DNA of 64,000 nt, taken from Treponema sp. UBA792 (lineage in GTDB: Bacteria > Spirochaetota > Spirochaetia > Treponematales > Treponemataceae). The stretch covers positions 16,026-80,025 of the forward strand of contig DBIW01000005.1 of the NCBI GenBank assembly GCA_002296965.1, read 5' to 3'. Positions 8,301 through 17,637 of this stretch are shown here, piece by piece (the stretch's first letter is position 1; each line of letters starts with the position of its first letter). Both the position numbers and the translations under genes were made by a program. The notes beneath the pieces are model-generated. The model did no database searches and had not been told where the DNA came from. It saw nothing but the letters and a program-made list of their open reading frames with translations.

Positions 8301-9189
8301 TAAATGCTGCGGAAGAATTCCCCCGGTAGCTTTTCCGGGGGTTATTTTTTTTGCGGCGGCAGTCTTTATTTTTCTCTCCTCCTGCGCGTCATCACCGGAC
8401 GCACGGCGCACATTCTCCTGTTTCAGCGGAGATTCCATCGCGGCGGACATAGCATGGGAAGAGCTTGGGCAGGGATTCAGCTACACGGAATTCACGGTAG
8501 CAGGACGTGGCGCTGTATGCAGATGCGTAAGGCTCGATCTTGACACGCCCGGAACACAAGCCGGCTGCATTCCTGACATAAAAGAACCGGCTTTCAGGAC
8601 GTTCTCTCCGCGGCAGCTTGAGGCGGAAGCCCGCAGGAGGAATTTTTCCGTGGCGCTGAATACGAATCCTTTTGAAATCAGAAAAACCGGCGGAAAAAAG
8701 CTGCCCATTCCGGTCGGAATCATACGCTCAGATGGAAATGAAATTTCAGCGGCGGCGGACAGATACGCCTCCCTCGGATTCAGGCGGAATCAGGACGGAA
8801 AACTCAGGGCGGAAATATACAGAAGCCAGCATGGAAACACAGCCCCGACGGAATGCGGAGGATTTTTCGTGATACTGAAGGACGGAATTCCTGAAAAATT
8901 CGCCGAATCCAGGCGCTCGCGCTCGGCGGCAGGACTTTCAGACGGAGGAAGAATTCTGTTCATTTTTTCGGCGGTTTCAGGCGGAATTCTCGACAGAAAA
9001 GGCCTTACATATATGGAATGTGCACAGATAATGCGTTCTCTCGGAGCGGAAGATGCGATTCAGTTTGACGGCGGACGTTCTTCCGTCATCTGCATAAAGG
9101 GAAAGGGGACATTCAGCGCGCCGGCGGCAAGAAAAATTCCGGCTTTTCTGTGGCTCAGAACAGGAGAAGCGGCAGAATCCTCAGAATGA
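8278..9189 (+). CDS. Phosphodiester glycosidase (NAGPA)-like lipoprotein
   Basis: 303 residues. The only in-frame start serving the lipoprotein signal is ATG 8278, inside the end of rpsU; the signal [18 protein letters not shown] ends in a lipobox at SSC (about residue 36). The body matches the NAGPA/DUF2233 fold (phosphodiester glycosidase, formerly 'exopolysaccharide biosynthesis'). It has ALNTNPFEI early, [14 protein letters not shown] in the middle, and the family hallmark [15 protein letters not shown] near the C-terminus. Relatives cleave GlcNAc-1-phosphodiester or similar glycan linkages at the cell surface. The strong rpsU terminator lies within its signal-peptide codons, so expression should depend on readthrough. 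No separate promoter was seen. Confidence 0.8.
   Translation: MIPNQHTDKCCGRIPPVAFPGVIFFAAAVFIFLSSCASSPDARRTFSCFSGDSIAADIAWEELGQGFSYTEFTVAGRGAVCRCVRLDLDTPGTQAGCIPDIKEPAFRTFSPRQLEAEARRRNFSVALNTNPFEIRKTGGKKLPIPVGIIRSDGNEISAAADRYASLGFRRNQDGKLRAEIYRSQHGNTAPTECGGFFVILKDGIPEKFAESRRSRSAAGLSDGGRILFIFSAVSGGILDRKGLTYMECAQIMRSLGAEDAIQFDGGRSSVICIKGKGTFSAPAARKIPAFLWLRTGEAAESSE
8320..8352 (+). terminator. rpsU rho-independent terminator inside the next coding region
   Basis: CCCCCGG (8320-8326) pairs with CCGGGGG (8335-8341) around an 8-nt loop and is followed by TTATTTTTTTT. It is a textbook intrinsic terminator, but it lies within the first 25 codons of the NAGPA-like gene. Confidence 0.85.
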
Positions 9190-9220
9190 ACGTGAGCCCC
9201 TTCCGTTCATATAACTTTTT
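9186..9220 (+). terminator. Weak terminator after the NAGPA-like gene
   Basis: ATGAACG (9186-9192) pairs with CGTTCAT (9204-9210), overlapping the stop codon, and is followed by ATAACTTTTT. The stem is short, so termination may be partial. Confidence 0.4.
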
Positions 9221-9262
9221 AAATATACAACTTGCTCCGGATTACACGCTGAGTTATAACGC

Positions 9263-9290
9263 TTGAATCAAACCTGAAAATCCGTATAAT
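9263..9290 (+). promoter_or_regulatory. Citrate synthase promoter
   Basis: TTGAAT (9263-9268), 16-bp spacer, TATAAT (9285-9290), with a second TATAAT directly following (9291-9296). This leaves a leader of about 75 nt before the start codon. Apart from this promoter and the weak hairpin above, the 182-bp gap holds nothing I recognise. Confidence 0.65.
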
Positions 9291-9371
9291 TATAATCTAT
9301 ACTATTCGTTGTCTGTATAAATATGCAGAGCATATACATTTTAAATCCAAACAGATAATCAAGGGGGCAAA

Positions 9372-10733
9372 ATGAAAGAGAAATCATCCGCTGACGCTAT
9401 TTTAAAAAAACTTGCAGTACTTGCGAACCACAACGACCCCATAAATCCTGATCTTTATACAAAATATGACGTGAAACGCGGACTGCGCAACGCGAACGGA
9501 ACCGGCGTTCTTGTAGGACTTACCCGAATCGGTGATGTCGTGGGATACAAGATTGAGGACGGACAGAAAATTCCCATTCCGGGAAGACTCATCTACAGGG
9601 GCTATGACGTTACGGACCTTATCACGGATGCGGAGAACAACGCCCAGTTCGGCTACGAGCAGTGCGCATATCTTCTTCTGTTCGGTGAGCTGCCGAACCA
9701 GCAGAAACTTGCGGACTTCTCGAAATATCTTGGAGAAAGCCGCATTCTTCCGGCAAATTTCACAGAGGACATGATAATGAAGGCTCCGTCCAACGACATC
9801 ATGAACAAGATTGCCCGCGGTGTCCTTGCCAGCTATTCCTATGACCCGAATCCGGAGGACCGTTCCGTCGCGAACATAGTCCGCCAGTGCATAGAACTGA
9901 TTGCGAGATTCTCCACGCTTGCCGCATACGGCTATCAGGCCAAGCGCCGTTACTACGACGGAAAAAGCATGTTCATTCACAATCCGGTCCCTTCCCTCTC
10001 CACAGCCGAAAATTTCCTCAGGCTCATACGCTCCGACACGGAATACACGCGCCTTGAGGCGGAGACCCTTGATCTTGCGCTGATTCTGCACGCCGAGCAC
10101 GGAGGCGGAAACAATTCTTCGCTTACCGTCCACGTGGTCTCGTCAGCCGACACGGACACATATTCCGCAATGGCGGCCGCAGTAGGCTCGCTAAAAGGAA
10201 GAAGGCACGGAGGCGCCAATATCCGCGTGGTCGAGATGATGGACGACATCAAGGCGAACATAAAGGACTGGACGGACGAGGACGAAATCCGCGCATATCT
10301 TACAAAAATCGCGTCAAAACAGGCGTTCGACCACACCGGACTGATTTACGGAATGGGACACGCGGTCTACACGATAAGCGATCCGCGCGAGGTTCTTCTC
10401 AAGAAAAAGGCGGAGGAACTTGCGAAGGCCAAGGACTGCATGGCCGAATTCAATCTTTACAATATAATAGAAAGAATTTCTCCGGAAATAATCGCCGAGG
10501 TCCACCACTCCGACAAGAAGGTCTGCGCGAACGTCGATTTCTATTCCGGATTCGTCTATACAATGCTGAATATTCCGCGCGAGCTTTACACTCCGATTTT
10601 CGCAATATCACGTATCGCAGGATGGTCGGCCCACCGCATAGAGGAGCTTGTGTCAGGAGGAAGAATTTACCGCCCGGCATACAAGAATGTCTCCGAGGAA
10701 CGGCCGTTCATTCCACTTAAGGACAGGAAATAG
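9372..10733 (+). CDS. gltA: Citrate synthase
   Basis: Condenses oxaloacetate and acetyl-CoA to citrate in the cytoplasm. 453 residues, starting after GGGGG. Motifs in order: GRLIYRGYDVTDLI, then HAEHGGGNNSS with a substrate-binding His, GSLKGRRHGGAN, the catalytic region YGMGHAVYTISDPR, and the C-terminal IAGWSAHRIEEL. The N-terminus is longer than in E. coli GltA, as in the class of citrate synthases found in anaerobes such as clostridia and Bacteroidetes. A citrate versus 2-methylcitrate preference cannot be decided by eye. It shares a transcript with the pseudouridine synthase 9 bp downstream. No aconitase or isocitrate dehydrogenase gene is in the window, so the role is probably glutamate precursor supply. 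Confidence 0.92.
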   Translation: MKEKSSADAILKKLAVLANHNDPINPDLYTKYDVKRGLRNANGTGVLVGLTRIGDVVGYKIEDGQKIPIPGRLIYRGYDVTDLITDAENNAQFGYEQCAYLLLFGELPNQQKLADFSKYLGESRILPANFTEDMIMKAPSNDIMNKIARGVLASYSYDPNPEDRSVANIVRQCIELIARFSTLAAYGYQAKRRYYDGKSMFIHNPVPSLSTAENFLRLIRSDTEYTRLEAETLDLALILHAEHGGGNNSSLTVHVVSSADTDTYSAMAAAVGSLKGRRHGGANIRVVEMMDDIKANIKDWTDEDEIRAYLTKIASKQAFDHTGLIYGMGHAVYTISDPREVLLKKKAEELAKAKDCMAEFNLYNIIERISPEIIAEVHHSDKKVCANVDFYSGFVYTMLNIPRELYTPIFAISRIAGWSAHRIEELVSGGRIYRPAYKNVSEERPFIPLKDRK

Positions 10734-10742
10734 TCCGGACAG

Positions 10743-11540
10743 ATGCCGAAGGAACGCATAGACAAGCTTCTGTCGCACGAGGGATTCGGAAGCAGAAAGG
10801 ACATAAAAAAGCTGCTCAGGACAGCCGATGTGACGCTCAACGGAAAACGGATTTTTGATCCCGGAACAGGAGCGGACATCAGTTCGGACATAATCATGAT
10901 AGGCGGAGAAACAGTGGAATTCCGCGGTGACATCACGATAATGATGAACAAGATAATGCACACTGTCTCCTCAAGCAGGGACGGAATGCACCGCACGGTG
11001 TTTGACCTGCTTGACGGCACAATGCGGACTCCCTATCTTCAGGAAAAGCTCCATCTTGTCGGCCGGCTTGACATGGACACGGAAGGGCTTCTGCTTCTGA
11101 CGACAGACGGAACACTGACGCACAGGTTAATATCGCCAAAATCCCACGTCGCAAAAACTTATTTTGTGCTTCTGGAAAAAGAAGAGCGCGCACAACGGAA
11201 AAACGAGATTGCGGAAATTTTCAGGAAAGGAATTTCCGTTGCCGCCGATGACAATGATCCTCCGTTTGTATGCGGGCCAGCGGAAGTATCATGGCCAGAC
11301 ACCGCGGATGCCGCTGAATTCCTGCTGAACACATCATGGAATCAGGAAATATCCGGAACGCCGGCGCTGCTGACAATATATGAAGGAAAATATCACCAGG
11401 TGAAAAGAATGTTCGCCGCTGCCGGAAACAGGGTCATCTATCTGAAAAGGATTTCAATCGGAAAACTTGAGCTGGACAAAAAACTGCCGCCCGGCGGCTA
11501 CAGAAAACTGGGCGGCGATGAACTTGAGCTGCTTTTTTGA
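10743..11540 (+). CDS. RsuA/RluB-family rRNA pseudouridine synthase
   Basis: Converts a specific rRNA uridine to pseudouridine. 265 residues. The N-terminal S4 RNA-binding domain (RIDKLLSHEGFGSRKDIKKLLRTADVTLNG) is followed by the catalytic domain with the family motif GRLDMDTEGLLLLT, whose first Asp is the nucleophile, and a C-terminal EGKYHQVKRMFAAAGN segment. Length fits RsuA (16S U516) better than RluB, but the target base is not certain. It follows citrate synthase by 9 bp and probably has no own promoter. Its stop faces the STAS gene with only 8 bp between them and no terminator hairpin. Confidence 0.92.
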   Translation: MPKERIDKLLSHEGFGSRKDIKKLLRTADVTLNGKRIFDPGTGADISSDIIMIGGETVEFRGDITIMMNKIMHTVSSSRDGMHRTVFDLLDGTMRTPYLQEKLHLVGRLDMDTEGLLLLTTDGTLTHRLISPKSHVAKTYFVLLEKEERAQRKNEIAEIFRKGISVAADDNDPPFVCGPAEVSWPDTADAAEFLLNTSWNQEISGTPALLTIYEGKYHQVKRMFAAAGNRVIYLKRISIGKLELDKKLPPGGYRKLGGDELELLF

Positions 11541-11548
11541 GAATTTTA

Positions 11549-12100
11549 TCAGGCAAGCGCGACATCGGCGCTTTCGTTTATCGCGATAATCGACTTGCAG
11601 CCGGAGCAGCGGAACCGGCCTGCCTTTACAGCGCGGAGCTTTTTTCCGCACACGGGACAGCTGATAATCTTGGGAAAAATTGAAACTTCCGAACCGTCCG
11701 TGCTGTTGAAAAACTGGATGGCGGCTTCGGTTGATTCCTTGATGTTGAAAAACTGCGAGAACCCCAGAAGCTGAAAAACCTCATAAACCTTCGGCTGAAT
11801 TTCAACAAGTACAATATCTCCGCCCTTAGGCTTGACCTGCTTCAGGAACACGGTGAAAGATCCGATTCCTGTGGAAGAAACATAGCTCAGCGCGGAACAG
11901 TTGAACACCAGATTCAGAAAACCTGCCTCGACAATCTTTGAAACCTGCTTCTGAAAAAAACTGGAATTATAAGTGTCTATATAACCGTTAAGATATATGA
12001 ATATTCCGTTCGCAATGTCGTCCGCCTTTTTCAGCGTGACAGAAAGGCTGTCGTCACGGTCATCATCAAACCCGGAAACCAATGAATTGTTCGTATCCAT
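11549..12100 (-). CDS. STAS-domain protein with C-terminal zinc ribbon
   Basis: 183 residues. The STAS domain (about 25-125) resembles anti-sigma-factor antagonists. NGYIDTYNSSFFQKQV is followed by the phospho-acceptor loop SYVSSTGIGSF, where a Ser would be phosphorylated by a partner switch kinase. A linker leads to a four-Cys zinc ribbon CPVCGKKLRAVKAGRFRCSGC. STAS proteins of this kind work with RsbW/SpoIIAB-type kinases and PP2C phosphatases to control sigma factors or other outputs; neither partner is in the window. The zinc ribbon fusion is less usual and may provide a protein- or nucleic-acid-binding surface. The gene has its own strong promoter, divergent from the GH3 gene. Confidence 0.85.
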   Translation of the reverse strand: MDTNNSLVSGFDDDRDDSLSVTLKKADDIANGIFIYLNGYIDTYNSSFFQKQVSKIVEAGFLNLVFNCSALSYVSSTGIGSFTVFLKQVKPKGGDIVLVEIQPKVYEVFQLLGFSQFFNIKESTEAAIQFFNSTDGSEVSIFPKIISCPVCGKKLRAVKAGRFRCSGCKSIIAINESADVALA

Positions 12101-12134
12101 ATTTTCCCCGCAAAAACTATAATTTCAAGGTAAT

Positions 12135-12164
12135 ATTATAAAACATTGGAGTTATCCATGTCAA
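12135..12164 (-). promoter_or_regulatory. Promoter of the STAS gene
   Basis: On the minus strand, TTGACA (12159-12164), 18-bp spacer, TATAAT (12135-12140): both boxes are perfect. Leader about 30 nt. Confidence 0.75.
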
Positions 12165-12207
12165 ATACAGCGATTCCGGAAAACTCATTCCTAAGAGAAA
12201 TATACGA

Positions 12208-12235
12208 TTGCAAAATTTCCGGCCAGTTTTATAAT
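12208..12235 (+). promoter_or_regulatory. Promoter of the GH3-GH27 pair
   Basis: TTGCAA (12208-12213), 16-bp spacer, TATAAT (12230-12235). It lies about 60 nt before the GH3 start. No clear operator palindrome is seen here, unlike the GH51, GH94 and importer genes. Confidence 0.5.
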
Positions 12236-12304
12236 TTTCCAGGACTGTCACATTATACAGACCAGATTCCGAATGACTGAAAAAAAATGGAACGAGGATC
12301 AAAA

Positions 12305-14401
12305 ATGAGAAAAGAAATTTCAGAAGAAATCAGAAACATGACGGACAGCATGACCCTTGAGGAGAAAGTGTCTCTCATGCTTCACGAGAGCATGGCCGTT
12401 CCGCGGCTTGGAATTCCTGAATACAACTGGTGGAACGAATGTCTTCACGGAGTCGCAAGGGCGGGATACGCGACTGTTTTTCCCCAGGCGATAGGTCTTG
12501 CGGCCACGTTTGATCCGGCTCTGGCCGAGGAGGAGGCGGCTGCGATTTCGGACGAGGCGCGCGCAAAATACAATATCGCCGTAAAAGCCGGCGACCGCGG
12601 GCAGTACCGGGGACTGACGTTCTGGACTCCGAACATAAACATATACCGGGATCCGAGATGGGGCCGCGGACAGGAGACGTTCGGAGAAGATCCGTACCTT
12701 ACGGCAAGAATGGGCACCGCAGTGGTGAAGGGACTTCAGGGCGACGATCCTGACAACATGAAGACAGCCGCCTGCGCAAAACATTTTGCGGTTCATTCAG
12801 GACCGGAAAGCAACCGCCACGAATTTGACGTAAAGCCCACGAAAAAGGATTTATGGGAAACCTATCTCCCGGCGTTCAAGGCTCTTGTCGATGCAGGCGT
12901 TGAGTCGGTTATGGGCGCATACCAGCGGCTTTACGGAGAACCGTGTTGCGGAAGCAAATTCCTGCTGGTGGATATTCTGCGCAAAAAATGGGGATTCAAG
13001 GGACACGTCGTCAGCGACTGCTGGGCCGTCCGGGATTTCCACGAGAACCACAAAGTGACATCGACACCGGCACAAAGCGCGGCTCTTGCAATAAACAACA
13101 CCTGCGACCTCAACTGCGGCTGCACATATCATGCGGCCATAGAAGCCGTCCGCAGCGGAATTCTTCCGGAGAAAAAAATCGACGAGTCGGTGGAGCGGCT
13201 TCTTGCGACAAGGTTCAAGCTGGGACTTATGGACAGTCCCGAAAAATCAAAATGGGGACATCTCGGCCGCGAAACCGTCGGTTCAGAAAAACACAGGACG
13301 CTGGCAAGAAAGGTCGCGCAGAAATCAGTCGTGCTGCTCAAAAACAAGAACGGGCTGCTGCCGCTTAAAAGCGACGTAAAAAAAATCATGGTGATGGGAC
13401 CGGTGGCCGCCAACATAAATTCCCTGATTGCGAATTACTACGGCCTGAATTCCAGGCTCGTCACGATTCTTGAGGGAATTGTCGGTAAAACCGAATCCAT
13501 CGGCGGCATGACGATAGATTACGCCCAGGGCTGCGGAATGTACGGAGAAAGCCGCCAGCGCGGATGGACGGTCGGACTTGCGCAGAACGCAGATGTCGTA
13601 ATCGCCTGCTTCGGACTGGACAATGCGATGGAAGGCGAGGAAGGGGAATCCGTCGAGACAAAAAAAGGAGACAGGGAATACATCGAGCTTCCGCCGTGGC
13701 AGCTGGACTACCTCAAGGCCGTTCATGACCGCGGAACACCCGTCGTCCTTGTGCTGACAGGAGGCGGACCGGTGGCTTTTCCTCCGGACGTGGCGGACGC
13801 GATACTCTTTGCCTGGTATCCCGGCGAGGAAGGCGGAAACGCCGTGGCCGACATTATTTTCGGAGACGCAGTGCCGTCAGGCCATCTTCCGGTGACATTC
13901 CCCAAGTCGACGGAAGATCTTCCGGATTTTGAGGACTACAGCATGAAAGGCCGGACGTATAAGTTTATTGAAAAGGAACCGCTTTTTCCGTTCGGATTCG
14001 GTCTGAGCTATACGACATTCAGGTTCAACAGGATGGAAATTTCCGCCGCCGAAATCCGCAGAGGCGGAAGGACTGCCGTTTCCGTCGATGTTGAGGTCGA
14101 AAACACAGGAGAATACGCCGCCGAGGAGACCGTTCAGATTTATGTGACAAAAAATGCACGTAAGAAAGATGAGGCCCTGTGCGCGCTGAGGAATTTCGCG
14201 AAAATCAGCCTTGAGCCGGGAGAGCGGAAAACTGTCCGTTTTGAGCTGACAGATTCAGATTTCGAGTCCGTCAATGATGACGGTGAAAGCGTCCTTGTTC
14301 CGGGAACATACACCGTTACCGCCGCGGACAGCTCGCCGTCGGAACTTTCGCTAAAGCTCGGCGCGGCAAAGCCCCTGACAGGCACAGTGACCGTCATATA
14401 A
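12305..14401 (+). CDS. Glycoside hydrolase family 3 (beta-xylosidase/beta-glucosidase type)
   Basis: Removes terminal beta-linked sugars from oligosaccharides. 698 residues from ATG 12305, chosen because GAGG lies seven bases before it; an ATG at 12287 lacks an RBS. The N-terminal TIM barrel has WWNECLHGVARAG, RDPRWGRGQETFGEDPYL and AACAKHFAVHSGPE. The nucleophile is D238 in GHVVSDCWA. The second alpha/beta domain includes MEGEEGESVETK, and a C-terminal fibronectin-III-like domain follows (about 590-698). The SDCWA/ECLHG pattern is that of bacterial xylosidase-type GH3 enzymes related to plant beta-xylosidases. No signal peptide, so it acts on imported oligosaccharides. Cotranscribed with GH27. 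Confidence 0.92.
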   Translation: MRKEISEEIRNMTDSMTLEEKVSLMLHESMAVPRLGIPEYNWWNECLHGVARAGYATVFPQAIGLAATFDPALAEEEAAAISDEARAKYNIAVKAGDRGQYRGLTFWTPNINIYRDPRWGRGQETFGEDPYLTARMGTAVVKGLQGDDPDNMKTAACAKHFAVHSGPESNRHEFDVKPTKKDLWETYLPAFKALVDAGVESVMGAYQRLYGEPCCGSKFLLVDILRKKWGFKGHVVSDCWAVRDFHENHKVTSTPAQSAALAINNTCDLNCGCTYHAAIEAVRSGILPEKKIDESVERLLATRFKLGLMDSPEKSKWGHLGRETVGSEKHRTLARKVAQKSVVLLKNKNGLLPLKSDVKKIMVMGPVAANINSLIANYYGLNSRLVTILEGIVGKTESIGGMTIDYAQGCGMYGESRQRGWTVGLAQNADVVIACFGLDNAMEGEEGESVETKKGDREYIELPPWQLDYLKAVHDRGTPVVLVLTGGGPVAFPPDVADAILFAWYPGEEGGNAVADIIFGDAVPSGHLPVTFPKSTEDLPDFEDYSMKGRTYKFIEKEPLFPFGFGLSYTTFRFNRMEISAAEIRRGGRTAVSVDVEVENTGEYAAEETVQIYVTKNARKKDEALCALRNFAKISLEPGERKTVRFELTDSDFESVNDDGESVLVPGTYTVTAADSSPSELSLKLGAAKPLTGTVTVI

Positions 14402-14481
14402 AAATCAGCCGCAACCTTAAGTGAAACCAGGCAGTTCTGTTTATCGTTGCGGCAGTTTATGTATTCAACACAGGAGGAATA

Positions 14482-15786
14482 ATGTACGACAAAAATTCTG
14501 TAGCTCCGGTTCCGCCGATGGGCTGGAACAGCTACGACTACTACAACACCATGGTGAACGAAGCCCAAGTCAGGGCGAACGCCGAATTCATGGCAAAGAA
14601 CCTCAGGAAATTCGGATGGGAATATGTCGTTATTGACATCCAATGGTCGGATCCCGATGCCGGAAACAGAAACAGCGAGAACATCCAATACATTCCATTC
14701 AGCAGATTCTGCGTCGATGAATTCTCAAGACAGATTCCCGCTCCGAACAGATTTCCGTCTTCCGCCGGAGGAAAAGGCTTCGGACCGCTTGCCGAATACA
14801 TCCATTCTCTGGGACTGAAATTCGGAATCCACATAATGCGCGGAATTCCGCGTTTCGCGGCGCACGATCATCTTCCGATAAAGACCGGCGGCTCAACAGT
14901 TACGGCTGACATGATTGCGGATCCGTATTCGGTCAGCAGATGGAATCCGGATATGTACGGAGTTGATTTCAGAAAAAACGGCGCGCAGGATTACTATGAC
15001 TCCGTGTTTGAGCTTTATGCGCAATGGGGAGTCGATTTTGTCAAGGTGGACGACATCTGCAACACCAATATGTATCCGGGCAATCCGTACTCCGCCGAAA
15101 AAGAGATAGAAATGATTGCACACGCAATCGAAAAAAGCGGACGCCCGATGGTTCTAAGCCTGTCGCCAGGACCTGCGGTAATCGAAAAAGCCCATCACCT
15201 AGAGCAGTACGCGAATATGTGGCGCATAACTGATGACTTCTGGGACGACTGGAAGCTGCTCAAGAATATGTTTGAGCGGTGCGAAGTCTGGCAGAAACAT
15301 ACGGGAGCCGGAAACTGGCCCGACTGCGACATGCTTCCGATTAATGTTCTGGGAGAAGGATGGGGACACGGAAAGTGGCATTCAAAATTCACGGAGGACG
15401 AGACCCGGACGATGATTTCTCTGTGGTGCATATTCCGCTCGCCGCTGATGATTGGAACAGACCTTACGCAGCTTGACGAAACCAGTCTCGGCATGTTAAC
15501 GAACGATGAGATTCTTGCGATGGACAGAAACCCGAACCGCGCATATATGATTTCGCCGTCGTGCGGCGGAAACGTGATTGTCTGGGCGGCTGAAGCGGAA
15601 GGCGGAGGAATCTACTACGCATATTTCAACGTAAGCGAGGAGAACCAGACTATCAGAATGAACGCCCTTCCCGACACCGATTCACAAAAAAGCGTCATCA
15701 GGGATTTGTGGGAACACTCCGATCTCGGCGAGAAAACGGAATTCACCATGAATCCCCATTCATGCCGTGTGTTCCTTGTCAGATAA
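14482..15786 (+). CDS. GH27 alpha-galactosidase
   Basis: Releases alpha-galactose, for example from galactomannan or raffinose-type sugars. 434 residues with AGGAGG just upstream of the start. It opens with the GH27 signature PPMGWNSYDYYNTMVNE. The nucleophile is D190 in FVKVDDICN. The barrel ends near WGHGKWHSKFTEDETRTMISLW, and the C-terminal beta domain follows (FRSPLMIGTDLTQLD, then YAYFNVSEENQ). No signal peptide, so it is cytoplasmic. It lies 80 bp after GH3 with no terminator or promoter between, so one transcript is likely. The last 8 bp overlap the convergent HAD gene. Beta-L-arabinopyranosidase activity occurs in the same family and cannot be excluded. Confidence 0.92.
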   Translation: MYDKNSVAPVPPMGWNSYDYYNTMVNEAQVRANAEFMAKNLRKFGWEYVVIDIQWSDPDAGNRNSENIQYIPFSRFCVDEFSRQIPAPNRFPSSAGGKGFGPLAEYIHSLGLKFGIHIMRGIPRFAAHDHLPIKTGGSTVTADMIADPYSVSRWNPDMYGVDFRKNGAQDYYDSVFELYAQWGVDFVKVDDICNTNMYPGNPYSAEKEIEMIAHAIEKSGRPMVLSLSPGPAVIEKAHHLEQYANMWRITDDFWDDWKLLKNMFERCEVWQKHTGAGNWPDCDMLPINVLGEGWGHGKWHSKFTEDETRTMISLWCIFRSPLMIGTDLTQLDETSLGMLTNDEILAMDRNPNRAYMISPSCGGNVIVWAAEAEGGGIYYAYFNVSEENQTIRMNALPDTDSQKSVIRDLWEHSDLGEKTEFTMNPHSCRVFLVR

Positions 15787-16420
15787 CTGAATTCAGGGTG
15801 TAGACATCCTCCACACCCGAAACAAGGATTCCGCCCATTCCGAGCTCCAGCGGCAGAGCGACATCAAGATCGTACCTGTCGCCGACGGCAAGACATTCAT
15901 CGGGATGGGCGGATGTTTTCTCAGCGGCAAGCAAGAACGGTTCCGCCGCAGGCTTCGACTTGAAGCAGGTGTCAAGGCCGATAATATCCGGAATCAGGGC
16001 GGAAACTCCAATAACATCAAGCGTCTTGCGTGCCGGAAGAACGGGATTGTTCGTCACGCAGATCAGTCTGAACCTTCCGGCCAAAGCCTGAAGCGCGGAG
16101 ACAAGTTTTCCGTTATATGAAAGAAAATTCTTCGGTTCAAGAAGTTTTTTCCGCCATTCAACGCTTGTCTCTATCGGAATTCCGAATGCGGCGAGCGTGT
16201 TTCCAAGGCTGATTTTCTGGCCGCCGTGAAGTTCCGCCCATTTCTTCCTGTAAGCGGCAACCATCTTTCTGGCCTCCTCCGCCGGAATTCCGCGCAGCTC
16301 CGCGAAATATCTCACCTGGCAGTCAACCTGCTCAAAGGCATAGACGCTGTCCGTATAGAGAGTGGAGTCTATGTCAAAAATTATTGTTCTTGTTCTCTCA
16401 GGAATTCTGTAAATCTTCAT
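15779..16420 (-). CDS. HAD-superfamily phosphatase
   Basis: 213 residues. HAD motif I is FDIDSTLYTD; a four-helix-type cap follows (EQVDCQVRYFAELRGI). Motif II is ICVTNN, motif III Lys lies in CFKSKPAAEPF, and motif IV is VGDRYDLDVALPLELG. This is subfamily IA, close to pyrimidine 5'-nucleotidases/phosphoglycolate phosphatase-like enzymes; the substrate is a small phosphorylated metabolite. Its ATG overlaps the kinase stop by 4 nt (ATGA), making it the third gene of prs-FGGY-HAD. Association with PRPP synthesis and a sugar kinase suggests it may dephosphorylate a sugar or nucleotide phosphate of that pathway; this is inference. Confidence 0.85.
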   Translation of the reverse strand: MKIYRIPERTRTIIFDIDSTLYTDSVYAFEQVDCQVRYFAELRGIPAEEARKMVAAYRKKWAELHGGQKISLGNTLAAFGIPIETSVEWRKKLLEPKNFLSYNGKLVSALQALAGRFRLICVTNNPVLPARKTLDVIGVSALIPDIIGLDTCFKSKPAAEPFLLAAEKTSAHPDECLAVGDRYDLDVALPLELGMGGILVSGVEDVYTLNSVI

Positions 16421-17637
16421 CTTTTCACCGGAGGATAATATACGGCGTACGGACGGACAATCCGGGAGGCAGCGTCAAAAACCGACGGATACAGCCCAAA
16501 TCCGGCAAGACACGCGCACAGATTGCCGGTAAGCTCGGAGTCAGCGCAGTTGCACACGGAAATCTCCATTCCAAGCAGGTCGGCGCGCATCTGCATCCAC
16601 TCAGGATTCTTCGCCTGACCGCCGGCCACTGTCATCCGCTCAGGAAATTTCTCTCCGGCAGCAGCAGAATTCCTCCTCAGAACGGAAATTCCGTCCCGCA
16701 GATGCTCCATTATAAGCTCAAGGATTTGCCGCCCCTCCGGATTACGCCCGCTCACCGAATCAGAAAAAAATTCTCCGTAGGAAATTCTTCTTCCGAGCTT
16801 TTTCTCAGTCCGGACAAGGCAGTCAACAAACATACGGCCGCTTTCCTGACTCAACACCGCCATGTTCCAGAGCCCCGGAACGACGGAGGGCAGCGTCCTG
16901 ACCCCTTCCGCAGAGAACGGACGCGTCACGCAGAGATTCAGCCCCTCGCTTGAGCCGGCGCAGTCGCACAGTTTTCCGGGAGAAAGGGTTCCGGTTCCTA
17001 TCATTGCTGCCACAAAATCAGGTCCGGCGGAAAAAACGGGAATTCCGGCCGTCAGACCGAGTCCGGCGGCGGCTGATTCCGTGAGTTTTCCGCAGCAATC
17101 ACCGATTCCGACAAAGGGAGGAAGCTTTTCGGCGGGAATTCCGCAGGATTTCAAGACGGATGAATTCCAGTAGGCGGATTCAAATCGCTTTTCCGGAAGA
17201 ACCGTCACCGGATTGCCGGTAAGCAGAAAAATCAGATATTCCGGACCGGAAAAAACAAATCCGGATGAGCTGAAATCATCAGGAAAAAAATCCCTGAACG
17301 CCAGAATCCGCGGAACAAAGAGCGAACCTCCGGCATCAGGATATTTTTGCGTCATATCCGGAATTTTCCTGTTCCACAGCAACGTCCTTCCGTTTCCGGC
17401 GACAAGAGTCGGACCGTTTCCGGAAATCCCGGCCGCAGCGATTTTTACTCCGGGCGAATCATCAAGAAGCGCGGAAACCGCAGTTCTGAGCGCCGGATAC
17501 CATTGAAGCGCGGCAAAGGCGCCGTCCAGTTCGGGAAAAGTCTGAGAGCAAAAAGACACGGCTCCACCATCAGCCGAAAAAATTCCGGCTTTAAGCGAAG
17601 TCGTTCCTATGTCCACAGCAAGAACTGCGTCGGTCAT
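16417..17637 (-). CDS. FGGY-family carbohydrate kinase
   Basis: Phosphorylates a sugar or polyol with ATP. 406 residues, shorter than typical 480-520-residue xylulo-, ribulo- or glycerol kinases. The N-terminal half shows AVDIGTTSLKAGIFS (phosphate loop) and AAGISGNGPTLV in place of the usual GQ-H-G segment. The C-terminal half has the actin-like adenosine motif MTVAGGQAKNPEWMQMRADLLGMEI. The shortening falls mostly in the middle, so substrate specificity may be unusual. It overlaps the prs stop by one base (TGATG) and the HAD start by four, which implies translational coupling. A pentulose substrate feeding ribose-5-phosphate to Prs would make sense, but nothing in the sequence proves it. 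Confidence 0.85.
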   Translation of the reverse strand: MTDAVLAVDIGTTSLKAGIFSADGGAVSFCSQTFPELDGAFAALQWYPALRTAVSALLDDSPGVKIAAAGISGNGPTLVAGNGRTLLWNRKIPDMTQKYPDAGGSLFVPRILAFRDFFPDDFSSSGFVFSGPEYLIFLLTGNPVTVLPEKRFESAYWNSSVLKSCGIPAEKLPPFVGIGDCCGKLTESAAAGLGLTAGIPVFSAGPDFVAAMIGTGTLSPGKLCDCAGSSEGLNLCVTRPFSAEGVRTLPSVVPGLWNMAVLSQESGRMFVDCLVRTEKKLGRRISYGEFFSDSVSGRNPEGRQILELIMEHLRDGISVLRRNSAAAGEKFPERMTVAGGQAKNPEWMQMRADLLGMEISVCNCADSELTGNLCACLAGFGLYPSVFDAASRIVRPYAVYYPPVKR

